Origin: Rosa chinensis
Taxonomy: Eukaryota > Streptophyta > Magnoliopsida > Rosales > Rosaceae
Direction: 5' to 3'
Assembly (NCBI RefSeq): GCF_002994745.2
Contig: NC_037090.1
Span: forward strand, 25,719,501-25,783,500
Length of the DNA stretch: 64,000 nt
The first letter of the stretch is position 1, and the number at the start of each line of letters is the position of its first letter. Positions 12,774 to 24,113 of the stretch are shown one piece after another. The position numbers and the translations under genes were made by a program. Under the pieces are notes generated by a model. That model was not told the origin of the DNA. It saw only the letters and a program-made list of their open reading frames with translations, and ran no database searches.

Positions 12774-15700
12774 ATGAGAGAAGATCTCTTAGATTTAGAC
12801 ACATATTGGCTTTGTCACGACAGGATAGATCATCCTAGTCATGATATGATGATCCGTCTACTAAAGACTTCACATGGACATCATTTCTTTCGAGCGAAAC
12901 GAAGCATGAATCAAAAGTTGATTTCTGGATTAAGTGTGACCGACGCAGCTGCCTAGGGCACCGTCTCTGTCCACCACCAGCCTTGGGCTGGCACAATCCC
13001 TATCCATGACACCATGGATAGCGTCCATCATGGTGATGGCGCCCCAGGTGATGCTGCAATCACCAACTTGCTTCAAATAGCGTTTCAGACGCTCAGGCCT
13101 AACCAAAATTCTCATTGGTTGCTTCTAAAGCCTCTCGCTCGTTTTACAAAAGCCGTTCCTTAGGAAAATTAGGACTGAGACCGTCCTATGCAAATGATAT
13201 GAAAATACTCATTTTGTTCTTACATAGAATCCGTGGGGATTCTGTGGACTGATTCACCCAACTTGCGGACGTTTAAATATCTCATGATGTTGGTTGACAC
13301 GCAAACACGCTGGTCACGTGTTGTGCCATTGTCCACTTGTAATGCTGCTTATGCTACACTCCTAAAAAATATCATATGACAACAGGCTCACTCCCCAGAT
13401 CATCCTATTCTGTCAATTGGACTTGATGATGCTAGAGAGTTTACATCGAAGATTTTCGATGGATATTGCAATGGGATTGATGTTGGACATTATATTCTCA
13501 TGGACACACCCAAATGGTCTCGCGAAAACGACTACGATGGTAGTCAGGACATTGGTAATGCGCACCAATCTCCTTATATCCACTTGGGGTAATGCAATAT
13601 CGCATGCAGCTATGCTAATTCGTCTACGACCCACACTCAATCTACCTCTGCGTTACAGCTAGTGACTGGGTACAAGTATCGTACTTACGCATCTTTGAGT
13701 GTGCCACTTATGTGCCAATTGCGCCGCCACAGCGCTCTATGATGGGTCCTTACAAACGAATGGCCAACTACGTTGGATTTGAGATTCCAACAATCGTCCG
13801 CCACTTAATGCCCTTGCTAGGCGATTTCCTTACCGCTAGAATTGCGGATGTCACTTTGATGAGACAGTCTTCCCGTCGTTAGGGGGAGATAAGAACACGA
13901 ATGTTCAACAGGAACGACAGGAATTGTCGTAGTCTGTCCCCACTATGTCTCATCTCGATCCCTGTTAAAGTAACTAGATCACACAAATATGCTGCAAACA
14001 AGCCTGCAAGGAAGGACGTCCCTATGAGAGGACGTAGCGCCACCCTACACTGAGGTAGGCATGGCGCCAACGCCCAAGAGAGTGGCACTCTGGCGTTACA
14101 GGCCATGGCCCCAGCTAGGATGCGTGGGAAGCTCGTAGGTTCGAAAGATGCTTGGGCACACTCCAATCCTTTGATCATCGACACTCAAAATCCATCTCAT
14201 GAGAATCTTCCGGGTTATGGTTATCGTTGGGGGATGCCTCAATGTCAGAACATATTCCTGAGAATATAAAGCTCTATGAAAATTACACTAGTGTACATGA
14301 GACGTGAGATAGAAACTCCATCATAATTGTTAATTAGTTGCACATTTCATTGCGCATGAGTTTGTTGAGTCCGATGATATCGAACCACACTCCGTTGATG
14401 AATGAATGCCAACGTAGAGAGATTTGGCCTAAATGGAAAGATGCGATCCAGGTTAAAATGGATTCTCTAACAAAGAGGAAGGTTTTCGAGCTAGTGATGC
14501 CAACACCTCCTAACATAAAACCTGTTGACTAATGGGTCTTCGTTAGAAAGCGTAGTGAGAAAAATAGATGGTAACCTCGCTTATGGCGCAAAGCTTCTCA
14601 TAAAATGCCCTGGAATCGACTACGATGATACATATTCTCTCGTAATGGATGTCATTGCACTCCACTACCTTGTCAGTTTGGTATTTTCCTAATAACTGAA
14701 CATGCATCTTACAAATGTGGTCACTACGTATCTCTATAGGGATCTAGATACAGAATATACATGAAGGTTCATGATGAACTTCATTTAGCCGAGTCAAGTG
14801 GCACTAGACCACGAAGCGTGTTTACAAAGTGGTTGAAACGCTCGCTAAAATGACTACTTGATTGGGAAGGGATATGCCCACGCGTTTCCATAACAAGTTT
14901 CGGATTCCATCGCTGTTCATGTTGGACATGATTTTCATTAGAAACCCTTAAAGAGTTAAGGGAAACTGTTGAACACTTGAAATCTGATTTTGAGATGAAG
15001 GATTATGGGAGAACAAGTTTATGTCTCGGTTTGAAACTTGAGCATCGTGTCGATAGATGCTTAGGCATTTTGACAAGGTCAAACCTTCAAGCACCCCCAT
15101 GATAGTCCGTAGTCTTGATCCTGAAAAAAATCTTCTTCGTCTGAAGGATGATGACGAAGATGTGCTAGAGGCAGAAGTGCCTTACTTGAGTACAATAGGC
15201 GCATTATTGTACTTAGTTCAATGCACAAGACCAGACATCTCATTTGCAGTGAACTTGTTAGCTAAGGTATAGCTCTGCGCCAACGTAACGCCATTTGATT
15301 GGTGTAAAAAATATCTTTTGGTACTTGAGATGTACGATTGATATGGGCTCGTTCTATCCCTATAGAGAGATGATGGATTCAAACCCATCACACACCAGGA
15401 ACGCCGCCAACACTGGCCTGCGTCCACTATCCCCATCCCAAAACGACATGTATTTTAGAAGGTTTTGCTGATGTTGGGTATCTCTCTTACCCACACAAAG
15501 GTCATTCCCAAAATGGTTAAGTGTTCACCATGGGTAAAGACCGTGATATCTTGGAGGTCTACATAAATAGACCCTAGTCGCTATATTTTCGAACAATGTA
15601 GAGATTATTGCTCTTCACAAAGTGGTTCGTGAATGTATATGGATTGGATCCATAATTATGCATGTTCGAACAATTGTGGTTTGAAGTCTACCACAGATGA

Positions 15701-15900
15701 GCCTACGAGCATTTAAGATAATGCTGCTTGTTTTGAATAAAGAAGCAAATGCTACATCAAAAGCGACAACACCAAGCATAATCAGCAACAACAGACTCTC
15801 CTCAAGATCAAAGTGAACTAGGTTCGATTTGAGAACAGTGTGGCAGACTTGCTCACTAAGTCATTGCCTAAATTCCACTTTCGAGAAACATGTTAGTAGC
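12774..15900 (+). pseudogene. Copia pol remnant (integrase, RT, RNase H)
   Basis: MREDLLDLDTYWLCHDRIDH at 12774 is the GAG-pre-integrase segment. Integrase follows at 13410-13680 (GLDDAREFTSKIFDGYC in one frame). Reverse-transcriptase pieces are seen at 14338-14530 (KWKDAIQVKMDSLTKRKVFE), 14990-15050 (FEMKDYGRTSLCLGLKLEH) and 15180-15272 (YLSTIGALLYLVQCTRPDIS). RNase H is hardly readable (15450-15890). Many stops, frameshifts and apparent deletions; the catalytic YVDD box is not found intact. The stretch 12080-12770, where protease should be, has no readable protease. Confidence 0.75.
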
Positions 15901-16116
15901 ATCGTTTGCAGAAGTTATCCGAACTCCCATAACCGTTGTCATCAGGGGGAGATGCAAACATCAGGGGGAGATGTCTACATGTATGGTCTCGAAACGTGAA
16001 GGGTGTGTTGTGCTCTTTTTCCCCTTCGATCGAGGTTATTTTTGTCCCACAGGGTTTTTGTTACTCGGCAAGGTTTTTAATGAGGCAATGAGATGAGGAC
16101 CACGTTTGGGCGACAC

Positions 16117-16125
16117 AAGGGGGAG
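16117..16125 (+). other. Polypurine tract of Copia element
   Basis: AAGGGGGAG immediately before the 3' LTR, the plus-strand priming site for reverse transcription. Confidence 0.8.
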
Positions 16126-16360
16126 TGTTCAAGTAAATCTAGAATATGTGTCTGGCCCAAACTCGAGATTACTTGCTCTAGTTGAAATAGGGTTTATATT
16201 ATAGATATTCTCGGAGAATCTTAAGAGATATCCAATCAATGTACGATTATGTTTCTATGTACAACTCTATCTCTATGCTTGTAATCCTCTATATAAAGAT
16301 CGGCTCCTATTCTCAATGAAAGTACGCTCAATTCTCTTCCAATTCAATTTTCCTTAAACA
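16126..16360 (+). repeat. 3' LTR of Copia element
   Basis: 235 bp with the same TG...CA ends as the 5' LTR; followed by AAAAC, the second copy of the target duplication. Confidence 0.93.
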
Positions 16361-16365
16361 AAAAC

Positions 16366-17188
16366 CATTTTTTCTCTTTGCATTTTCCTTTGTTTATTTT
16401 CTTGTTTTGTTAAAATAAACTCATGCATCCCTTCTAGTCCTTGGCATGAACAATCTCTACTTATTCTATGCTATGACTACATCTTTGTAGAGTTTAAATT
16501 GTGTGCTACTGTTAGCATACCAATTTCCCTTGTGATTGCTTTCGTTTCCATGAACTTGATTATCAGAAAACTCGTAAGATATCTCTTGCTCAGACTTTTC
16601 TTCTTCTTTTTTTCGGGCTTGGTTTGAAGAAGAGATTTTCGTGCTAGAGCTAGAGGTTTTGATGGGTAGCTTTCATTCTAATGATGCTTAACGGGCTTTA
16701 GTTGAGCTCCTATTGCATGAAGTAACCACCAGTTTCAGCTCTACCATGAAAATCGACAATCTTACTCCCACTCACTTCCATTGAAAAGTACTTCGTAAAT
16801 ACATCATCAAATCCAAATGGTCCATGACTTCTTCTATTGCTCATGAAAATAAGTTTTGTGATATAGGTCGGCATGATCCAAAGTCTAATATAATATTCGT
16901 CATGATAATCAAGCTCGACCTGCAGTGATAAACAAAAACTTAACTTTCAGGATTAGGTACCATGGCTTGATGGAAGGTGTGGACTAACCTTGTATGTTTG
17001 GGACTGATGAGGATGGGAAAATCTGCACATGCTTGTCTGACCAAATTACTGAGCTCCCATTAATCATATTCAGTATGAATCCAACGAATGCCCTTAACAT
17101 CTGCGTGTATTATCAATAGCCTCACTGTTGAGTGAACTCCGTCATCCTAAACGTCCCCCCCCTCCTTTTGTTCCAAAAGGCCCAATTG
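16366..17188. other. Unclassified stretch, no gene seen
   Basis: AT-rich sequence without a convincing coding frame or repeat end. A C8 run at 17155-17163 and a TTCTTC-rich patch near 16600 are the only simple features. Confidence 0.4.
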
Positions 17189-17849
17189 CACTATGCCAAA
17201 AACTGCATCACACTACACTTTTTAGACAACGAAAAAAAAATTTCCGTTGTGTGATGACTGAAAGTGCTTCACACAACAGGTTTAATGAGATTGGCGTTGT
17301 ATAAGGAGGTCGTACATCAATTTTTTTGGGTCCAAGATTATTGTACAACAGTTTTAAGGATTTGTCTGTTGTCTGAATGTAAAAAAAAATTTCCCCTCAC
17401 CTTGCTCAAATTTGGGTTGAAATTTTGACTCACCTTGCACAACAGTATTGTTGTAAATGTTGTATGAGAGTAAGTTGCAAAATAACATACAACGCATTTT
17501 TTTGTTTCCGTTGTGCAAGTTTGGAAGAAAATCACATGCATGTACCCCAAAATGTGAGCGAGTAGCCCCAAAAAGGCCAATATTTGAGTGAAATGCTGGT
17601 ACACGATTTAAGCTCCTACAACGGAATGGCTTATTTGTGTTGTCTGAATGAGAAATGTATGTCCCTAACGTCAAAACTGCTACTTTAATTGCACATAGGC
17701 GGGAATTTTCCCTCCTTGCTCCCTTAACTCAAATTTAACATGTACATGATCAGACAACTTAACTTCATACATACGTTGTGTGAAAAAGTTATAAAAAAAA
17801 AATGCCTGCCATTAGTTAGGGCCTTAGTGACTTTGTCTCTCCACTCAGC

Positions 17850-18065
17850 TTGCACAAAGTAACTCTGCCTTCAGGCCCCTCTTGTTGTTCGTGTCTATCT
17901 CATAGAAGCCAACCATTTCCTCTCTCATCTCTCCTCACCTGCAAACCAAAAAGGAAGAAACCCAAAGTTTTGATTCTAAGCAACATCACCACGAAGGTAA
18001 CTCCCTCTTCTCCTTCTCTAGATTTGGTCTCTTCGCCCCATTCTACCATGTTTTAATTTCCTGAT
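17850..18065 (+). pseudogene. Host-like 5' exon shared by CACTA elements E and B
   Basis: An open frame of 68 codons (MHKVTLPSGPSCCSCLSHRS..., TCKPKRKKPKVLILSNITTK) is present here and at 49941-50147 with only a few differences. It lies beyond the subterminal repeats, so it was probably part of the element before E and B took up different genes. Ser/Pro-rich, then basic; I do not recognise a protein and it may be a captured 5' untranslated region rather than coding. Confidence 0.4.
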
Positions 18066-18256
18066 TTTGATTTTAGGGTTCTTTTTGTTTTCCAGATTGA
18101 GAAGAGACACTCTTCATTCCTCTCTTTAATTGAACTACTTTTGGTGAGGAAAAGTTAGTTTCCCTTTGTTGATTTTTGATCTTTCATATCAATTTCTCTT
18201 TCAGCTTGGGGTTTCGGATGTGGTTCCCGAATGGGGTTTCAATTAGAGTTCCAAAA

Positions 18257-18396
18257 GGTGGAACGATTCAGATCATCGTCGTCGTCCACCTCCAGTAGCT
18301 GTCACTACCTCTCCAAGTGCCTCATCCGAGGCACCGTCGTTCTCCAGGTCCTCTATGGTCACATCCACTTCCCCAACTCCAACGACATCATTTTCG
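18257..18396 (+). pseudogene. Captured exon of a DDB1/CPSF-A-like protein
   Basis: Reading SSSSSTSSSCHYLSKCLIRG, then TVVLQVLYGHIHFPNSNDIIFG, ends at a good splice donor (TTCG|GTAAGG). This resembles the N-terminus of the plant cleavage/polyadenylation-specificity-factor A-subunit-like (DDB1/SAP130 family, At3g11960-type) proteins, where a Ser-rich start is followed by HYLAKCVLRGSVVLQ and an intron near FGKE. Only this first exon is present; the following sequence is intron-like and then unrelated. From memory of the family, not a search. Confidence 0.55.
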
Positions 18397-18586
18397 GTAA
18401 GGTCCTCTCTCTCTCACTCTCACACACACGCACCCTCCCCCTTCTCTCTCTCTCTACGCTCTAGGTCAATCTCTCCGCCCCCTACAATTTCTTCAATCAT
18501 CGAAACCCTAATTTGCTCTCTCTGACTCATTCACAACCCCCTCATACTCCACCATACTCTGAAGCTCGTCTCTGACCTGGCATCAG

Positions 18587-18696
18587 GACAGCCCACCTCT
18601 CCGGCCTCGTCTTCGCCTCCGTTCGCTCTGACTCAGTGAGTGAGCTTCTCAGAGATCAATTCAAACTCTCCACTATCTCTATCGCTCAAGCCGAAG
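18587..18696 (+). pseudogene. Captured exon, gene not recognised
   Basis: A 110-bp stretch bounded by CAG and GTATT reads TAHLSGLVFASVRSDSVSEL then LRDQFKLSTISIAQAE without stop. Base composition (GC-richer, CTC/TCC codons) and splice borders fit a host exon, different from the surrounding intron-like sequence. I cannot name the gene. Confidence 0.4.
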
Positions 18697-19439
18697 GTAT
18701 TACCGCGAATTCACTAATTAATTGACTTCAATTTCGTTTATGGTTTTCTCAGTTTTCAATTCTCGTTCTCCTAGCAGTGAAGAGAAGCGGCTTCTTGGGT
18801 TATGAAGCCTCGAGTTGGGGAACGATTCTGAGTCGGCCGGAAGAACAGTAGTATATCCAAGCTGTGGCATGAATTAGGTTGCTTCTTGTTGCCTTTTATT
18901 TATGTATAGTCAATGGGTTTTGTGAGTTTTACTTGTTTCATCATTAGCTTTGGTGAAAGTGCGTTTCTTTTTAAGAATCAAAAGTTTCTTTGCTTGAGTA
19001 CTTAGGTAAATTTGGCTCCTTTTGAGAACATCCATTTCGACTGACTCAAATTGGATTCTTTTAGGGTGTCTTCTTTCGATTTGTACTGATAATACTCATC
19101 AAGTTTTTCTTTGAACAGTCTTGGTATTTGGCTTCGTTTTCAATCTAACATTATGTTCCATGGAAGATACTTAATTCATACATATAGATGAAACTGCAAG
19201 CTATGTGTATTTTGTGTATTGATTGATATGACTGCCACTACAGCTTGCTTCATTGACTTGGATTGGAAATTTAAAAACAAGCATCATGCCATTGTTTTTT
19301 TTTGTTAGTTTAATCACTTTAATGATCTTTTTCTTTTGGAGAGTAGAAGCCAAGTCAAGTCCGTGTTTTCTCTCATACAAGGTACTGATTCCTCTATTTT
19401 TCCAGAGGTCAGCAGTGGCATGGATTGGATTAATGTGCA

Positions 19440-19599
19440 ATGCAGAGGTCCCGTAGAGCTCTTCTGCATCGAAGAGCTTTGGAAAAAGTCACCACTGGAA
19501 GGAGCCGCTTGTATAAGGTGTCTCTATCTTTAATTTTTGCTCTGTGGGGGTTTGTCTTCCTTATCAGCTTATGGTTTAGTCATGGTGATGAACAAAGAG
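19440..19599 (+). pseudogene. Captured first exon of a SUN-domain protein
   Basis: ATG at 19440 gives MQRSRRALLHRRALEKVTTG, RSRLYKVSLSLIFALWGFVF and LISLWFSHGDEQRG, ending at a donor GAG|GTAATC. The basic N-terminus followed by one membrane helix (about residues 27-44) is the start of plant mid-SUN proteins (SUN3/4/5 type), which sit in the nuclear envelope/ER. Only the anchor exon is here; the SUN domain itself is absent. The open frame is undamaged. Assignment from memory of the family. Confidence 0.6.
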
Positions 19600-20754
19600 G
19601 TAATCTTGCTACTAAATGTTCTTTCTCTCATATAGTCTTTTGTTGGCTTTCACTATGAATTATTCTACTGTGTTTGATTGTATATGATGGATCTCCAAGT
19701 TTTGGTTGGGGTACAATACTTTTCTGATGCGTAGTATAACTTAGAATTGGCCTCACTTTAATCTTGCTTACCGGAAACATTCAGCGAGTCATTGTAGTGA
19801 TTTGAAAGTTTTGGAGATGCTTGCTAGAATTCTGGTTTACTGATTTAGACATTTAGTTAATTAGCTACGGTCGTTCGAGGTGATGCTCTTAGCAGGTTGA
19901 CATTCAATGTATGACTGATTTTAAAATTGTGCATGGGAAGAATTGGGGAGTTTACAAAACCAATAAAAGCATATAATTCTCCTATATTATATTGCAGTAT
20001 AGTTTACAGATTGAACTACATATGATTAGAGAAGGTATATAAAGTCATGTCCTCATGGACTCATGGTTATGTGTGTCTAGTATCTGCAACATATCTTCTT
20101 CATGCCTAATAATCAAATGCAAATAATACCTGAAAACTAGTTGGAAGTATGCAGGATCCAAAAACATGTAATTGTTGGTGAATTTTGATAATGTCAAACT
20201 TAAGGAGATGTTTATTTAGTTTGCAAATACTATTTTGTTAAGGAGATGTTGGTTCTTCTAGAAAACTATTAATTAATATTGGTACTTGATATGTTTCAAA
20301 TCCGAGTCTCAAGTCTTTCTATGGTTTTTCTTTGATTAGGAAACCCTCTTTGTGAAATATGATGTCGTCCTCCTTGATGTTGTAACTAGCTATTCTGAAG
20401 CATAAACAATGCAGGTTGTTAAAGTGAAATTAGCCATCTCAAGGTTTGGTTCATTCTCTATTATATCTTATTTGCTTTACCGGAAGAGAAAAATAACATT
20501 TGGGGACTGGCTGTGATTAGTGTTCTTTTTGTTTGGCTTTTATATATTGTTTATAATCAACATGCATTTATGCACAAGGGATTTAGATTATCATGACAGC
20601 ACACATAGTTCTTAACTTACTAGTTCAAAATTGTGCAGCTCCATGCCATGAAATTTATGTGGAGACCATAATACTTAGCCTCCTTTTTTTTTTTTTTTTT
20701 TTTGCATTGTTTGGTTAACTTTGTCTTCTCTTATGCAATTTTTTCCACGGGTTT

Positions 20755-20893
20755 CACCAGTGTGCATGGTGAGAGTCCATCCGCGGAATATGCAAAGTTG
20801 AGGAAGAAGTCACTAGAAAGTGAATTTGGACATGCTTTTGGAGCTAATCGCTCCAGAAGTTTTTCTGCTGCCTCCGTTTTGGTCCCTTTTTAG
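20755..20893 (+). pseudogene. Captured exon, possibly ABC1-like kinase
   Basis: VHGESPSAEYAKLRKKSLES followed by EFGHAFGANRSRSFSAASVL and a stop at 20891. It resembles a segment N-terminal to the kinase domain of plastid ABC1K (aarF/COQ8-like) proteins, where AEYAKLRxxSLESEFG precedes SAAFRFGPF; the end here looks altered. Weak assignment. Upstream is a long T run (20680-20703). Confidence 0.3.
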
Positions 20894-20949
20894 AGCAGCA
20901 ATTATTTAGTTTCATATGTTGCTAAACTAAAGCAGCCGAGAGGGATGTC

Positions 20950-21662
20950 TATGATTTCTTCTCCTTCTCGGGCTCATTTGAAACGTTTTGGTGGTTGGTT
21001 ATTGTTGGAATTGATAAGGGTTCCTTTTCCGATTTCAAAAAACTAAGACATGCATGCAGGCACATGTGCACGCACATGGAATCAATAACCTCCAACTCTA
21101 CTTAGGTATGTACAGAGAATAAAAATAAATTAACAATATGTACACACACACACAGGTTTATCTATATATAATTATGCATTACCATATTTTGATATCACCA
21201 GGTGAGCAAAAGAGATGGATCAGGATGTTAGCAAAGAGCAATTTATTGAAATTGAATACAATCGCTCGCACTTAGATTGATACAGCTTTATCAAAGTAGA
21301 TTATGAGTATTTATGGGGTTGATCAGGGACATATTAAGGGTTTAGACATTAGAAAAAGGATGGGTAGCCAGACCCTTCTGTACCATACGTGTGGATAATG
21401 CTAAATAATCTATCAACCTGAACCGTACTAGCTTTAAGGCGGTAATCAATGCCTTAATGATCATCAATTTGGCTGAAAATTTGCAGAGATAATCTATACA
21501 CTAGTACCTAAAAACTGAACGGTCGAGATGTGGATATGCGACCGAAAAGAGACCCAAAACTTGAAGTTCACACTTTAATTTCAAAGCGGAACTCCGCTCT
21601 GGATAAAATCTGTATATATATATATTATGTATATATATCTCTCTGTGTGTGTGGGAACATAT

Positions 21663-21697
<35 letters not shown>

Positions 21698-22130
21698 CTA
21701 TGTGTGTGTGTGGGAACATATATTTAAATACATGTATACATATATATATGGAATTAGTATAGAGATGAATTGGAGTTAAATTGACTAACCATGCAATCAT
21801 TCCTAGTAGTCCTATGATGATAGAGGTGCAAAAAACCAATTCAGACATTCACATGAGAAAGTGTTGGATTACAATCATTGTATTTATATAAAACTAGTTT
21901 TGAAAAAAAAATCCAAAAAAAATTACAATGGTTAGGACTCGGCCTCTAGATAGAGCAAGCAAACCAAAACTTTAAGTAATGTACGTCAATTACATTGGCT
22001 TAATAAATTAGTCATAATAAATAATACAATGCGGTTTTAAAAAAATACAAAAATACAAAAATATTAATTATTGTATTATTACAATAAATAATACAATGAT
22101 GGGTTTCAACAGATTAAAAAGAAACGTTTA
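20950..22130. other. AT-rich stretch with microsatellites, no gene seen
   Basis: Apart from CA and AT/GT repeats (21142-21157, 21612-21750) there is nothing gene-like. At 21612-21750 an array TATATA...CTCTGTGTGTGTGGGAACATA is present twice, a microsatellite that has itself been duplicated. The long minus-strand frame 21501-21848 is a translation of this repeat. Confidence 0.6.
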
Positions 22131-22132
22131 TG

Positions 22133-22265
22133 GTATCGGTGAGCCGTGATCTGTTGGTTAACTAGCCTATTAACACGGTGTTAGTCGTGGGTTCAAATCT
22201 CACCGACATCAGGGGTGAGATGGGAAAAAATTGTTGTCCAGAATCATTAAAAAAAAAAAAAAAAA
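22133..22265 (+). mobile_element. tRNA-derived SINE
   Basis: Head folds like a tRNA: 7-bp acceptor stem TCGGTGA (22136) / TCACCGA (near 22204), T-arm GTGGG TTCAAAT CTCAC with RNA polymerase III B box GGTTCAAATC (22190-22199), and a degenerate A-box region near 22145-22165. It is followed by a short tRNA-unrelated body and a poly-A tail of about 18 (22248-22265). The flanks TTTATGG (left) and TTTATAG (right) could be a decayed target duplication. No CCA and extra body length argue against a functional tRNA gene. Confidence 0.7.
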
Positions 22266-22393
22266 TCTTTATAGTAAATAATAAAATATGGTTTTCAACT
22301 GATTTTAACAATGAAATAATAAGTTTCTTGCAAAATCTATAATCAATTAATGAAAAAATTATTCATGGTGAAAGACTAAAAGTTTACTTTTTT

Positions 22394-23341
22394 CGAGGAA
22401 ACTCATTGTTTGTCGCCATTGAATTTGGTGGGACATACACAATATTCCGCCAAACTAATAATGAGGAATGAGGAAAGCTTTGTTTCCTCACTAATTGCTT
22501 CTATAGACGAGGAAATGATTCCCCGTAGAACACAAGCTTTTAGCGAGAAAACTATACTTTTATCGTCGTTGAATTTGGTGGGTCTTACACAATTTTCCCC
22601 CAACCAAACAATGAGGAAAGCGTTATTGCCTTGCTAATTGCATCTTTTGATGAGAAAATGGTTCCTCGTAAAACACAAACTTCTAGCGAGGAAACTATAG
22701 TTTTGTCACCGTTGAATTTGGCGGGTCTTATACATTTTTCCGCCAAACTAATAATGAGGAAATTGTTATTTCCTCGCTAATCGCTTCTTTTGTCAAGGAA
22801 AGGGTTTCTTGTAGAATGTGAACTTTTAGCGAGGGAATCATAATTTTATCGCCGTTGAATTTGGCGGGTTCTTACACAATTCTCCGCCAAACTTATAACG
22901 AGGATAGTGTTAGTTCCTTGCTAATTGCTTCTTTTGACGAGGAAATAATTCCTTGTAGAAAACAGACTTTTAGCGAGGAACTCATAGTTTTGTCGCCATT
23001 GAATTTGGCGGGTCTTACACAATTTTGAGCCAAAAAAATAACGATGAAATCGTTATTTCCTCGCTGAATGTCATTTTCGTGATGAAAAAATTCGTCACCC
23101 AAGTCTCATATTTCCTCGTTAATAGCATGACACTTCGGAGACCAATTTATGGTCACCTTTAGTGATGAACTAAGATATTCGTCGTAGAAAATGATATATA
23201 GTGAGGAAAATATATTCCTCATAGAAAACCTATTAGCATTTAGTGAGGAACCAAAATATTCCTCGTAGAAGGTGATATTTATTGAGAAAAATAAATTCCT
23301 CGCTAAAAACTTGGTCGCTAAAAAGCCTTTCTGTTGTAGTG
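22394..23341 (+). mobile_element. CACTA-type terminus with five tandem subterminal units
   Basis: Ends with CCTTTCTGTTGTAGTG (23326-23341), i.e. CACTACAACAGAAAGG on the minus strand. Inward of it are five units of 143-150 bp starting at 22394, 22544, 22687, 22830 and 22974, each with CGAGGAAACTCATAGTTTTG-like start, GCCGTTGAATTTGGCGGGTC, TTACACAATTTTCCGCC and GAGGAAAT/ATTTCCTCG in both orientations. This is the array structure of CACTA subterminal regions. The motif differs from the CAGACAAC family of the other CACTA elements. The opposite terminus was not found. Confidence 0.65.
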
Positions 23342-24113
23342 TGGATCGCATAGGGGCAGGCTCAGAAGAAAAAATATAATGAAACTAATTAAATTAATCA
23401 TGCTATGATAGTATTTGAATATTTTATCTAATGTTTTTAAACGCTGAGGCGTAACCCGAGGCGTTTTCAAGAGAGCCTTACAAAGCGTAAGGCTTATAAG
23501 GCATAAGCCTTACATGTGTGTGTGTATGAATACATATATAGAACAACAATAATATAGCTTTTCCTTTGGCATCATGCTAAATTTTACGGTTGTGGAGTTT
23601 TGTATAGAGATATTTTCTTAGTAGTTTGCTTGTCATATAGGTTCTGGGCAGTCATAGCTTGACTACGTTGTTAAACCCTTGTGACTCAACTTGTATCCTT
23701 CATGCAAAATCACCATTAATTTCGATAGCAAATTACCACTACCTATACTTTTAGCCCATAAATTACCATCAGCAAACTTGTTTTTTTTAATTCCCATATG
23801 CTAGTGTGCAAGGCCCATGTGCAAGGTATTATCCCTTGCGGTTAGATTCCTTCCATTTTTAAATTATTTCTACTGACAAGTAAATTATGAAACTGCCCTT
23901 GTGATTTGGATAATGTGAATTAACACTGCTGAATGTCAGTAACATTATAAAAAAAAAGTATCTCTACGTTCCATCTTTGTTTTTCTTCAAAACAACTCAT
24001 TTATTTAATAATTCCAAAAACTATTTGTACATATTATAATATGAAACTTGGACACTATCATTTATCTCTGGCTTTGCTGCTTCCACATACAAGCAGTAGT
24101 GTACTGAGGATTA

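Larger units (their letters stand above)
9809..16360 (+). mobile_element. Full-length but decayed Copia LTR retrotransposon
   Basis: 6552 bp, flanked by the 5-bp duplication AAAAC (9804-9808 and 16361-16365). LTRs of 234 and 235 bp share TGTTCAAGTAAATC...TTAAACA ends. Internal order is leader, gag (11024-12079), GAG-pre-integrase (12774), integrase, reverse transcriptase (to about 15270), RNase H remnants and a purine tract before the 3' LTR. Gene order identifies Copia. Every coding section carries stops or frameshifts, so mobility would need proteins from another copy. The intact TSD shows it is a single undisturbed insertion. Confidence 0.95.
17189..20900 (+). mobile_element. CACTA transposon E, left end with captured host exons
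   Basis: Starts with CACTATGCCAAAAACTGCAT, the same terminus as element B (49278), followed by about 600 bp of CACTA subterminal repeats (ACAACG, CAACAG, GTTGTCTGAATG). The first about 870 bp match 49278-50157 nearly base for base, then the two diverge completely. Downstream are intron-bearing host-gene pieces, at least 18257-18396 and 19440-19599. No matching right terminus was found, so the right border is unknown; 20900 is the end of the last host-like exon. No transposase is seen. Non-autonomous Pack-CACTA, probably truncated. Confidence 0.75.

Noticed and set aside
21501..21848. 115-codon minus-strand frame
   Set aside because: Consists of translated AT/GT microsatellite; no conserved segment.
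22136..22210. Functional tRNA gene
   Set aside because: The tRNA-like head continues into an unrelated body and a poly-A tail, lacks a clean anticodon stem and terminator; SINE is the better reading.
17189..23341. One CACTA element from the E head to the terminus at 23341
   Set aside because: Termini differ (CACTATGCC against CACTACAACAG), subterminal motifs differ, and flanking triplets TTG and TGG do not match.
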